Positions 1 to 6,410 of a DNA stretch of 21,680 bases are shown here, in pieces. Source of the DNA: JBBSHE01 sp038253325 (GTDB lineage: Bacteria; Actinomycetota; Actinomycetes; Propionibacteriales; Nocardioidaceae). The notes below the pieces were generated by a model. It worked only from the letters and a program-made list of their open reading frames with translations, made no database searches and was not told where the DNA came from. Numbering within the stretch: position 1 is the stretch's first letter; every line of letters starts with the position of its first letter. Made by a program: the position numbers and the translations under genes. The stretch lies in assembly GCA_038253325.1 (NCBI GenBank), contig JBBSHE010000042.1, forward strand, positions 1-21,680. Direction: 5' to 3'.

Positions 1-732
1 ATAGGCGAGGTAGCCCGCTTCGTACTTCTGCGAGTGCGGGAGATACATCGTGGGTCCGGTCTCCACCGGCATCTCGGAGTGCGCCACCGCTCCCTGCAGC
101 GTGAGCACCGGCGACAACCGGTGGACATGGGCGGGAAACCGCTGTGCCTGTTCGTTGGACATGAAGCCCAGGTGATAGTCGCGGTGCGCGACCTGCGCCG
201 TGCCGCCGGGGTTGACGACATTGATGGTCGAGGTGATCTGGTATCCCGGACCCAGCCAGGCCGTGGACGCCAGCGCGATGAAGTCGTTGGCGTAGTAGTC
301 GGCGAACGTCTCAGGGTCTCTGATCGCCAGCTTGTCGAGTGCTCCCCACACCCGGTCGTTCGCACCCGGTTTGGCGAAGTGGTCACCGCCCGAGACCCCG
401 GCGGCCTTCTGCTCGGCGATCAGCGTGAAGAACGTCTCACTCGCCCGGTCAACCACTGACGTGTCTGCGAACGCACCTTTGAACACGACGATCCCCGGAC
501 CGTCCATCAACGCCCGCGCCACCTCTGCCTCGACCGCTCGGCGGGCGTGCGGATCGGCGATTGTAGGTTGCAGGCCAGACCCGTAGATGACGACGTTCTG
601 TTCCACGTGGTCCGCGTGCGGGTACTCGGCAATGTCGGTGCGCTGGCCCACCAGCTCGCCGAACTCATCGAGCCGACAGTGCTCCTCGCCGAGCCAGACG
701 GGCCTTCGGGAATCAACGGCGGCATCAGTCAT
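1..732 (-). CDS. Phytanoyl-CoA dioxygenase (PhyH) family protein, C-terminus outside window
   Basis: The frame is open from an ATG at 732 to the left edge, giving 244 residues without a stop. The protein resembles Fe(II)/2-oxoglutarate oxygenases of the PhyH family. A segment 'VAHRDYHLGF' around residues 181-190 supplies the H-x-D iron-ligand pair (H183, D185). A later stretch 'GPTMYLPHSQKYEAGY' (residues 226-241) sits where the family carries its distal ligand and oxoglutarate-binding region. The in-frame G/C third-position bias supports coding. The start is the ATG at 730-732, preceded by an AGGA about 11 nt upstream; an ATG eight bases further upstream runs into a stop. The gene is transcribed away from iolG1, so the two share a 127-bp divergent intergenic region. 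Its substrate cannot be read from sequence. Its position suggests, but does not prove, a link to cyclitol metabolism. Confidence 0.8.
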   Translation of the reverse strand, partial: MTDAAVDSRRPVWLGEEHCRLDEFGELVGQRTDIAEYPHADHVEQNVVIYGSGLQPTIADPHARRAVEAEVARALMDGPGIVVFKGAFADTSVVDRASETFFTLIAEQKAAGVSGGDHFAKPGANDRVWGALDKLAIRDPETFADYYANDFIALASTAWLGPGYQITSTINVVNPGGTAQVAHRDYHLGFMSNEQAQRFPAHVHRLSPVLTLQGAVAHSEMPVETGPTMYLPHSQKYEAGYLAY

Positions 733-789
733 GGGCGCATCCGTCCTTTCGCGCGACATCAGAAACAGACTACGACCGGTCCGCCCTGG

Positions 790-818
790 TTGCTCAGCCA
801 TGGCAAGTGCACAACACT
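790..818 (+). promoter_or_regulatory. Candidate promoter of iolG1, duplicated at 2607-2635
   Basis: TTGCTC (790-795), a 17-nt spacer and AACACT (813-818) lie about 41 nt upstream of the iolG1 start. The -10 match is weak. The supporting point is that the same arrangement, TTGCTC-17 nt-AAGACT, is kept in the duplicated upstream region at 2607-2635. The 733-859 interval is also the divergent leader of the PhyH-family gene. No regulator site could be recognised with confidence. Confidence 0.3.
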
Positions 819-859
819 CGAGAGAAAGTCGCCAGCTTCCCCGACTGATCGGACGGTGG

Positions 860-1861
860 ATGAGAATCGGGCTTGCCGGGTGCGGGCGGATCGGCGCCAG
901 GCACGCGCGCGTCCTCGAGAGCCTCACCAACGTCAAGGAAGTCGTCATCGCGGACATCGACCCGGCGCGGGCTGAGGCAATCGCGCAGGAGTTCGAGGTG
1001 ACCTCGACACCTCACCCCGGCGACTTGTTCACCAGCGGCCTCGACGGGCTGGTGATAGCCACCCCGACGCACACTCACGAGGCGCTCGTCACCTGGGCGG
1101 TCGAGGCCGGTCTGCCTACCCTGTGCGAGAAGCCGCTCTCCGACACCGCCGAAGGCGCCATCCGCATCATTGCTGCGGCTGCTCGGCGCGGCGTGCCGGT
1201 CCAGGTCGGGTTCCAGCGGCGGTCCGACCCGGGATACATCGCGGCCCGGGAGGCGTTTCAGTCCGGACGCCTCGGCTGGCTGCACACGTTGCGTGCCTGC
1301 ACCTTCGACGCCGCGCCACCTCCCGCCGCGTTCATCGCCGGCTCCGGTGGCCTGTTCCACGACTGCGGGGTGCACGACTTCGACGCGATCCGCTGGGTGA
1401 CCGGCCGAGAGGTGGCCTCGGTCCTCGCCACCGGAGCCAACCGCGGAGCTGCGTTCTTCTCCGAGCACGGCGACGTGGACACCGCGGTGGCGATGCTGAC
1501 TCTCGACGACGGGACGCTCGCGACCGTCTCCCTGGGCCGCTACAACGGACAGGGCTACGACGTCCGGCTCGAGGTGTTGGGATCGTCGGGGTCGGTGGCA
1601 GTCGGGCTGGATCAGCAACTGCCGCTCGTGTCCGCGGAGCCCGGCGTCGACTTTCCCACCGGCCAGCCGTGGCACGGATTCGCCGATCGCTTCCGGTCCG
1701 CGTACCGGGCCGAGCTGCAGGCGTTCGTCGACCTTGTTCGCGGCCAGGGTGAGAACCCTTGCCCCCCGGGGAACGCGCTGGAGGCGTTCTATGTCGCGGA
1801 GGCGGCCGAGCTCTCACGGCGTGAGCAGCGGTCGATCACCATCGCAGAGGTACGACGATGA
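860..1861 (+). CDS. iolG: Gfo/Idh/MocA-family inositol 2-dehydrogenase (IolG-like)
   Basis: The 333-aa protein matches the family's usual size. It starts with a Rossmann nucleotide-binding motif (GLAGCGRIGARHAR, residues 4-17). The 'EKPL' motif carries the conserved lysine (K91), and 'GGLFHDCGVHDFDAIRW' carries the D168-x3-H172 catalytic pair typical of inositol dehydrogenases. It would oxidise myo-inositol to 2-keto-myo-inositol with NAD(P)+ in the cytoplasm. The ATG at 860 was chosen because the Rossmann strand begins at residue 3; the frame is open upstream but includes the intergenic leader. The stop TGA lies inside an ATGA like the operon's other junctions, yet no iolE follows, only a short ATG frame and then a toxin-antitoxin module. 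This suggests the gene was once directly joined to iolE. A shrunken copy of this gene lies at 2675-2806. A scyllo-inositol or other cyclitol specificity is possible. Confidence 0.85.
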   Translation: MRIGLAGCGRIGARHARVLESLTNVKEVVIADIDPARAEAIAQEFEVTSTPHPGDLFTSGLDGLVIATPTHTHEALVTWAVEAGLPTLCEKPLSDTAEGAIRIIAAAARRGVPVQVGFQRRSDPGYIAAREAFQSGRLGWLHTLRACTFDAAPPPAAFIAGSGGLFHDCGVHDFDAIRWVTGREVASVLATGANRGAAFFSEHGDVDTAVAMLTLDDGTLATVSLGRYNGQGYDVRLEVLGSSGSVAVGLDQQLPLVSAEPGVDFPTGQPWHGFADRFRSAYRAELQAFVDLVRGQGENPCPPGNALEAFYVAEAAELSRREQRSITIAEVRR

Positions 1862-1862
1862 G

Positions 1863-1878
1863 TCGGCTGGTCAGCCGA
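1863..1878 (+). terminator. Small hairpin just after iolG1
   Basis: TCGGCT-GGTC-AGCCGA forms a 6-bp stem with a tetraloop directly behind the iolG1 stop codon. There is no U-tract. It could be a weak terminator or 3'-end stabiliser separating iolG1 from the toxin-antitoxin pair. Confidence 0.3.
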
Positions 1879-1937
1879 GCAGCATGATTCGGCAACGTGG
1901 ACCGGTGGCGCCGGCAAAATCATTCTGCTCCTTGCAT

Positions 1938-1958
1938 GTACGTTATACTGTACTAGGA
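1938..1958 (+). promoter_or_regulatory. Operator-promoter and ribosome site of the Phd/RelE module
   Basis: GTAC-n2-TATA-n2-GTAC is a centred inverted repeat at 1938-1953. It overlaps a good -10 hexamer TATACT (1944-1949). AGGA at 1955-1958 sits 7 nt before the antitoxin ATG, so the 5' leader would be only about ten bases. Type II antitoxins commonly repress their own promoter through such palindromes. That role here is inferred from position and symmetry. Confidence 0.55.
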
Positions 1959-1965
1959 TCGCAGC

Positions 1966-2247
1966 ATGCAGACATTGCCGCTGTCCACGGTCCGGGCCAA
2001 GCTCAGTGAGCTGGTTGACGCCACGGAGTTCACCCACGAGCAGTTCACCATCACCAAGAACGGTGCGCCGGCCGCGGTGTTGATCGGCGCCGACGAGTGG
2101 GAGTCGATCCAGGAGACACTGTTCTGGCTCTCCCAGCCGGGCATCCGCGACACGATCGCCGAGGCGGAGGCCGACATCGCGGCGGGGCGCACCCACAGCG
2201 AGGAGCAGATCCGGGCCGAGTTCGGCGTGCCGAAGCGCGATCGTTGA
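1966..2247 (+). CDS. Type II antitoxin, Phd/YefM family
   Basis: The 93-aa protein opens with 'MQTLPLSTVRAKLSELVD' and continues 'FTITKNGAPAAVLIGADEWES' in split form: a beta-strand and helix followed by the NG-x-PAAVL segment that typifies Phd/YefM antitoxins. The C-terminal third is acidic and charged, as expected for the toxin-wrapping tail. It should bind the palindrome upstream as a dimer and neutralise the RelE-like toxin encoded immediately downstream. The start is fixed by AGGA 7 nt upstream. The stop TGA is 8 nt before the preferred toxin GTG, or overlaps an alternative TTG start at 2244. The pair is inserted between iolG1 and the iol operon, and its own promoter makes it an independent unit. 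Confidence 0.85.
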   Translation: MQTLPLSTVRAKLSELVDATEFTHEQFTITKNGAPAAVLIGADEWESIQETLFWLSQPGIRDTIAEAEADIAAGRTHSEEQIRAEFGVPKRDR

Positions 2248-2255
2248 GCCGGGGC

Positions 2256-2522
2256 GTGTCCTATGACGTCCAGCTAACCGGTCCCGCGCGTCGCACTTTG
2301 CAGGGCATCCCGCCACGGATCGTCTCGGCGATCATCGAGTTCGCATACGGCGAGCTGGCACGCGAGCCACGGCGGGTCGGTAAGCCACTCAAGCGCGAGC
2401 TGGTTGGGCTGTTCGGCGCCCGCCGCGGCCCGTACCGGCTCATATATCGCATCGACGACGACCAACACCGGGTCTACGTCGTGCACATCGACCATCGGGC
2501 CGACGTCTACCGGCCTCGGTAG
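2256..2522 (+). CDS. RelE/ParE-superfamily mRNA-interferase toxin
   Basis: The 88-aa protein has the standard RelE length. It begins 'SYDVQLTGPARRTLQGIP', the usual first strand and helix of the fold. It ends with 'RRGPYRLIYRIDD' and 'VYVVHIDHRADVYR', the conserved beta-sheet core with Arg and Tyr residues that usually form the catalytic surface. RelE toxins cut mRNA in the ribosomal A site when released from antitoxin. GTG 2256 was chosen because it places the conserved 'SYDVxLT' at the N-terminus; TTG at 2244, overlapping the antitoxin stop, is an alternative. The residues thought to matter are present, so the toxin appears intact. The exact subfamily (RelE versus YoeB- or ParE-like) cannot be settled by eye. 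Confidence 0.85.
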   Translation: MSYDVQLTGPARRTLQGIPPRIVSAIIEFAYGELAREPRRVGKPLKRELVGLFGARRGPYRLIYRIDDDQHRVYVVHIDHRADVYRPR

Positions 2523-2554
2523 CAGACGAGCCCCCATGAGCAGCACCCGGGAGA

Positions 2555-2569
2555 CTCGACGACGTCGAG
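2555..2569 (+). terminator. Possible hairpin after the RelE toxin
   Basis: CTCGAC-GAC-GTCGAG forms a 6-bp stem with a 3-nt loop 33 nt after the toxin stop, without a U-tract. It may separate the toxin-antitoxin transcript from the iol operon. Evidence is the symmetry only. Confidence 0.25.
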
Positions 2570-2606
2570 GTCGGCGGCGTGCCGGTCGTAGCATCGCGCG
2601 CCCTGG

Positions 2607-2635
2607 TTGCTCAGCCGCCGGATGTACACAAGACT
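2607..2635 (+). promoter_or_regulatory. Candidate promoter of the iolE operon (duplicate of 790-818)
   Basis: TTGCTC (2607-2612), 17 nt, then AAGACT (2630-2635) reproduce the arrangement upstream of iolG1 while the surrounding bases have diverged. If real, the relic supplies the main promoter for iolE and downstream genes. The -10 is a poor match to consensus, so this rests mainly on conservation between the copies. Confidence 0.3.
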
Positions 2636-2674
2636 CGAGCGACGGTCGTCAGTTTCCTACTGATCGGACGGTGT

Positions 2675-2806
2675 ATGAGGATCGGGCTTGCCGGGTGCGG
2701 CCGGATCGGCGCGATGTACGCGCGCGTTTTCGAGAGTTTCGTGGAGGCGGCCGAGCTCTCACGGCGTAAGCAGCGGTCGATCACCATCGCAGAGGTACGA
2801 CGATGA
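2675..2806 (+). pseudogene. 43-codon in-frame relic of iolG, coupled to iolE
   Basis: The reading frame encodes the start of an IolG Rossmann motif (MRIGLAGCGRIGAMYARVF) joined directly to the IolG C-terminus (EAAELSRRKQRSITIAEVRR). Relative to iolG1, residues 23-312 are absent, a 290-codon in-frame loss. No dehydrogenase activity is possible because the catalytic lysine, Asp and His are gone. The frame, the start codon and the ATGA overlap with iolE at 2803-2806 are intact. It may therefore persist as a translated leader that delivers ribosomes to iolE, which has no strong Shine-Dalgarno of its own in this relic. Whether the peptide is made or only the leader is retained is unknown. Confidence 0.75.
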
Positions 2807-3675
2807 CCGGGCTGAAGGTCGCCGGGGCGCCGATTTCCTGGGGGGTCTGCGAGGTTCCCGGGTGGGGCCACCAGATGCAGCCGGACCGCGTGCTCACCGA
2901 GATGAGCCAGCTGGGCCTGACCGCCACCGAGTTCGGCCCGGACGGCTTCCTGCCGGAGAGCCCGGAGCAGACCTCCGCGCTGCTGTCCAGGCACGGGCTG
3001 ATCGCTGTCGGAGGGTTCGTGCCCGTGGTGCTCTTCGACGCCGACCATGACCCGGTGCCTCAGGTCGAGGTCACCCTCCGCCGCTTCACCAGCACCGGCG
3101 CTGCGACCCTGGTGCTCGCCGCCGCCACCGGCCTGGACGGGTACGACGAGCGGCCGACGCTCGACGACGGCGGGTGGCGGACGCTCCTGACGAACCTGGA
3201 TCGGATCCGTGACCTGGCGGGCACGAAGGGCGTCGAGGCCACCATGCACCCCCACATCGGGACGATGGTCGAGAACCGCGCCGAGGTGGAGCGCGTCATC
3301 GAGGGCAGCGACATCGGCCTGTGTCTGGACACCGGACACCTGCTCATCGGTGGGACGGACCCGGTCGAGCTCGCTGCCGCCGTACCCGAACGCGTCCGGC
3401 ACACGCACCTCAAGGACGTGGATGGTGCCCTGTCAGCGGACGTACGCGCCGGGCGGCTGACGTACGCCGAGGGGGTCCGCCGCGGCCTGTACCGGCCGCT
3501 GGGGCAGGGCGACGTCGACATCGCGGCGATCGTCCGCAGCCTGGAGCGGACAGGCTACGACGGCTGGTACGTCATGGAGCAGGACACCGTGCTGGACGCC
3601 GAGCCGGGGCCGGGCGAGGGTCCGGTGGCCGACGTACGCGCCAGCCTGGAGTTCCTCGAGCGGGTGGCCGCATGA
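2803..3675 (+). CDS. iolE: Inosose dehydratase-like TIM-barrel protein (IolE)
   Basis: The 290-aa protein belongs to the sugar-phosphate isomerase/epimerase (AP-endonuclease-2) TIM-barrel family. Its N-terminal 'APISWGVCEV' is characteristic of IolE. Likely metal ligands lie in 'VEATMHPH' (E145), 'LCLDTGH' (D176, H179), 'RHTHLKDVD' (H202 with the following Asp) and 'YVMEQD' (E259). The reaction would be dehydration of 2-keto-myo-inositol to 3D-(3,5/4)-trihydroxycyclohexane-1,2-dione. Length fits the family (about 290-300 aa). The ATG at 2803 overlaps the stop of the iolG relic, and the gene's own stop overlaps the iolC start (ATGA), so translation is coupled on both sides. A myo-inosose isomerase (IolI-like) role is the main alternative, but the N-terminal motif and operon position favour IolE. 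Confidence 0.87.
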   Translation: MTGLKVAGAPISWGVCEVPGWGHQMQPDRVLTEMSQLGLTATEFGPDGFLPESPEQTSALLSRHGLIAVGGFVPVVLFDADHDPVPQVEVTLRRFTSTGAATLVLAAATGLDGYDERPTLDDGGWRTLLTNLDRIRDLAGTKGVEATMHPHIGTMVENRAEVERVIEGSDIGLCLDTGHLLIGGTDPVELAAAVPERVRHTHLKDVDGALSADVRAGRLTYAEGVRRGLYRPLGQGDVDIAAIVRSLERTGYDGWYVMEQDTVLDAEPGPGEGPVADVRASLEFLERVAA

Positions 3676-4622
3676 CGACCTTCGACGTGCTCACCATGGG
3701 CCGGGTCGGCGTCGACATCTATCCCGAGCAGGTCGGCGTCCATCTCGAGCATGTCACCCGATTCGGGAAATATCTCGGCGGCTCGGCGACCAACGTGGCG
3801 GTCGCCGCCAGCCGGTACGGCCGGCGCTCCGCGGTCATCACGCGCACCGGGGCGGACCCGTTCGGTCGGTACGTGCACGAGGCGTTGCGGGGGTTCGGGG
3901 TCGATGACCGTTACGTGACGGCGGTGGAGAACCTGCCGACCCCGGTGACGTTCTGCGAGATCTTCCCGCCCGACGACTTTCCGCTCTATTTCTACCGCTT
4001 CCCGACCGCGCCGGATCTGCAGATCCGCACCGACGAGCTGGACCTGGAGGCCATCCGCACCGCCGGCATCTTGTGGGTGACCGTCACCGGCCTCTGCCAG
4101 GAGCCGAGCCGCAGCGCCACGCTGGCCGCGCTCGAGGAGCGGGCCAAGGACGGCATCACGGTCCTGGACCTCGACTACCGCCCGATGTTCTGGGCCAGTC
4201 GGGCCGAGGCCGTCGAGCAGGTACGCCAGGCGCTCGCGTACGTCACCGTGGCGGTCGGCAACCGCGAGGAGTGCGAGGTTGCGGTTGGCGAGACGGATCC
4301 GGCCGCGGCCGCGGCCGCGCTGCGCCAACGCGGCGTCGACCTCGCGGTCGTCAAGCGGGGGCCAGCCGGTGTGCTCGCGGTGGACGACAGCGGTAGCGTC
4401 GAGGTGCCACCAGTGCCGGTTGAGGTGGTCAACGGTCTCGGCGCGGGGGACGCCTTCGGAGGAGCGCTGTGCCACGGCCTCCTCGCGGGCTGGGGGCTCG
4501 AGCGGATGATGATGTTCGGGAACGCGGCCGGCGCCATCGTCGCAGGGCAGATCGCCTGCGCCGACGCGATGCCCACCAGCCACGAGGTCGAGCAGAAGCT
4601 GAAGGAGGTCGCCCGTGAGTGA
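3672..4622 (+). CDS. iolC: 5-dehydro-2-deoxygluconokinase, PfkB family (IolC)
   Basis: The 316-aa PfkB-type sugar kinase starts 'TFDVLTMGRVGVDIYP' and has the first family signature in 'GKYLGGSATNVAVAASRYG'. The second signature 'NGLGAGDAFGGAL' carries the anion hole and catalytic base D260. It would phosphorylate 2-deoxy-5-keto-D-gluconate at O6 using ATP. The start is set by the 4-nt overlap with iolE; the frame is open further upstream but that part overlaps iolE entirely. The 3' end contains a perfect AAGGAGG (4602-4608) that serves the next gene, whose GTG lies inside the iolC end. In corynebacteria the same kinase is followed by a Cgl0158-type protein, as here. Confidence is high for the family and good for the substrate because of context. 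Confidence 0.9.
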   Translation: MTTFDVLTMGRVGVDIYPEQVGVHLEHVTRFGKYLGGSATNVAVAASRYGRRSAVITRTGADPFGRYVHEALRGFGVDDRYVTAVENLPTPVTFCEIFPPDDFPLYFYRFPTAPDLQIRTDELDLEAIRTAGILWVTVTGLCQEPSRSATLAALEERAKDGITVLDLDYRPMFWASRAEAVEQVRQALAYVTVAVGNREECEVAVGETDPAAAAAALRQRGVDLAVVKRGPAGVLAVDDSGSVEVPPVPVEVVNGLGAGDAFGGALCHGLLAGWGLERMMMFGNAAGAIVAGQIACADAMPTSHEVEQKLKEVARE

Positions 4623-5505
4623 CAGCCTGATCCAGGACAGTTTGATTCAGGCGCTCGTCGCGACTCGGGTGACCAACCCGGCTGCGATCGCCGAGGCTGC
4701 GGCGAAGCGATCGCGCCGTCCGAGCCTGGTGGGGGCTACCGGGCGGCTGATGCTGATTGCCGCCGACCACCCGGCTCGCGGATCGTTGGGCGTCGGCGGC
4801 GACCCGATGGCGATGGCCGACCGGAACGAGCTGCTGACCCGACTCCAGATCGCCCTGGCCAGGCCAGGAGTGGACGGTGTCCTCGGCACGCCTGACCTGG
4901 TCGAGGATCTCCTCGTGATGGGCGTGCTCGACGGCTTGGTCGTGATCGGCTCGATGAACCGCGGCGGGCTCGCCGGCACCGCATTCGAGATCGACGACCG
5001 GTTCACGGCGTACGACGCGGAGTCGATCCAGGCAGCCGGCCTCGACGGCGGCAAGATGCTCTGCCGGATCGACCCTGACGATCCGGCGACCGTGGCCACG
5101 CTGGAGGCGTGCGCGAACGCCGTCAGTGACCTGGCCGGACGCAAACTGCCCGCCATCGTCGAGCCGTTCATCTCGCATCGCCTCGACGGGCGCGTGCGCA
5201 ACGACCTGTCCACCGATGCCGTCGTACGGTCGGCGACGGTGGCGGCTGCCCTGGGTACGACGTCGGCGTACACCTGGTTGAAGCTGCCGGTCGTCGACGA
5301 CATGGAACGCGTCGCCTCGGCCACGACCCTGCCGGTGCTCCTGCTCGGCGGCGAGTCCAGCATCGACGAGGCCGGCACGTTCGACCGCTGGCGGCAGGCG
5401 CTGAAGCTCCCGACCGTGCAGGGGATGGTCGTGGGGAGGGCGCTGCTCTATCCACCCGACGGTGACGTCGCGACCGCAGTCGACAAGACAGTGGACCTGC
5501 TGTGA
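4615..5505 (+). CDS. Cgl0158-family (beta/alpha)8 aldolase, likely deoxyketogluconate-6-phosphate aldolase
   Basis: The 296-aa protein resembles the Cgl0158 family of DeoC/LacD-like TIM-barrel proteins found between iolC and iolA or iolB in actinobacterial inositol operons. 'LMLIAADHPARG' is the family's early strand. 'TSAYTWLKLPVV' contains a lysine (K223) in the position expected for a Schiff-base aldolase. 'LLLGGES' is the phosphate-binding end. The probable reaction is cleavage of 2-deoxy-5-keto-gluconate 6-phosphate to dihydroxyacetone phosphate and malonate semialdehyde, the step done by IolJ in Bacillus. No IolJ (class II aldolase) is encoded in this window. The start is the GTG at 4615, 6 nt after AAGGAGG and overlapping iolC by 8 nt. 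The repeated N-terminal 'DSLIQ-DSLIQ' comes from a short internal duplication. Function is inferred from family and context. Confidence 0.75.
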   Translation: MSDSLIQDSLIQALVATRVTNPAAIAEAAAKRSRRPSLVGATGRLMLIAADHPARGSLGVGGDPMAMADRNELLTRLQIALARPGVDGVLGTPDLVEDLLVMGVLDGLVVIGSMNRGGLAGTAFEIDDRFTAYDAESIQAAGLDGGKMLCRIDPDDPATVATLEACANAVSDLAGRKLPAIVEPFISHRLDGRVRNDLSTDAVVRSATVAAALGTTSAYTWLKLPVVDDMERVASATTLPVLLLGGESSIDEAGTFDRWRQALKLPTVQGMVVGRALLYPPDGDVATAVDKTVDLL

Positions 5506-6410
5506 CGGCCACGACCGGCAAGGCCCTGCATCTTCCTGCCTCCGGCCCCCATCTCGCCGCAACGGGCACCGACCTGCAGGTGCTGCCCGGCGACGCCGGG
5601 TGGACCTACTCCGGGCTGCGCGTCCTCACCCTTGGCGCCGGGGACAGCAGAGCGTTCGCCACCGGCGACGAGGAGATGATCGTGCTGCCACTGGCCGGAG
5701 CGTGTAACGTCTCTTGCGGCGACGAGACGTTCGCGCTGCAGGGCCGGGTCGGCGTGTTCTCGCGGGTCAGCGACTTCGCGTACGTCCCCCGCGACGCGCA
5801 GGTGACGCTGACCAGCGCAGCAGGCGGGCGGTTCGCGCTGCCGTCGGCCCGGTGCGACCGGCGGCTGAGCCCTCGATATGGCCCGGCCGAGGACGTGCCG
5901 GTCGAGTCGCGAGGGGCCGGCGTATGCAGCCGCCAGGTCAACAACTTCGCGGCAGCCGGCGTCTTTGAGGCGGATCGGCTGATCGCCGTCGAGGTGCTGA
6001 CGCCGGCGGGCAACTGGTCGTCATACCCGCCGCACAAGCACGACGAGGCGCGGCCCGGGAAGGAGAGCGTGCTCGAGGAGATCTACTACTTCGAGGTGGC
6101 GGACGGCCCAGGCGGGCCGGGGGTTGGGTACCAGCGGGTGTACGGCACCCCGGACCGGCCAATCGACCTGCTCGCCGAGGTCCGCACCGGCGACGTGGTG
6201 ACGATCCCGCATGGCTGGCACGGGCCGTCCATGGCCGTACCCGGCTACGACCTCTACTACCTGAACGTGATGGCCGGGCCGGGCGAGGACCGTTCCTGGC
6301 TGATCTGTGACGACCCGGCGCACGCCTGGGTACGCGAGACGTGGGACGGCGTCGACGTCGACCCGCGGCTCCCGCTCACGACGGCCGCGGAGAAGGAAGC
6401 ACGATCGTGA
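5502..6410 (+). CDS. iolB: 5-deoxy-glucuronate isomerase (IolB)
   Basis: The 302-aa bicupin protein is of the KduI/IolB family. The metal-binding cupin motif is clear: 'YPPHKHDE' supplies H178 and H180, 'LEEIYYFEV' supplies E193, and 'IPHGWHGPS' supplies H240 (H237 lies beside it). The conserved 'LYYLNVMAGP' follows. It isomerises 5-deoxy-D-glucuronate to 2-deoxy-5-keto-D-gluconate. Length is within the family's 270-300 range. The GTG start overlaps the previous stop (GTGA), and its own TGA overlaps the iolD GTG, so the operon is translationally coupled. The GTG start is supported mainly by the overlap; there is no stronger in-frame start before the first conserved strand. Confidence 0.92.
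   Translation: MTATTGKALHLPASGPHLAATGTDLQVLPGDAGWTYSGLRVLTLGAGDSRAFATGDEEMIVLPLAGACNVSCGDETFALQGRVGVFSRVSDFAYVPRDAQVTLTSAAGGRFALPSARCDRRLSPRYGPAEDVPVESRGAGVCSRQVNNFAAAGVFEADRLIAVEVLTPAGNWSSYPPHKHDEARPGKESVLEEIYYFEVADGPGGPGVGYQRVYGTPDRPIDLLAEVRTGDVVTIPHGWHGPSMAVPGYDLYYLNVMAGPGEDRSWLICDDPAHAWVRETWDGVDVDPRLPLTTAAEKEARS

Larger units (their letters stand above)
2599..2806 (+). repeat. Internally deleted second copy of iolG1 (upstream region, both gene ends)
   Basis: This segment aligns with 782-925 (leader and codons 1-22 of iolG1) and then with 1798-1861 (last 21 codons). About 870 nt of gene body are missing. The coding 5' part differs at 9 of 66 positions. The 3' part differs at only 1 of about 63 (GTGAGC versus GTAAGC). 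The two copies flank the Phd/RelE module as direct repeats, roughly 0.7 kb apart end to start. Confidence 0.85.

Noticed and set aside
2675..2806. The 43-codon frame as a designed small regulatory peptide
   Set aside because: It is fully explained as both ends of iolG1 joined together, so it is listed as a relic with possible leader function rather than as a new peptide gene.
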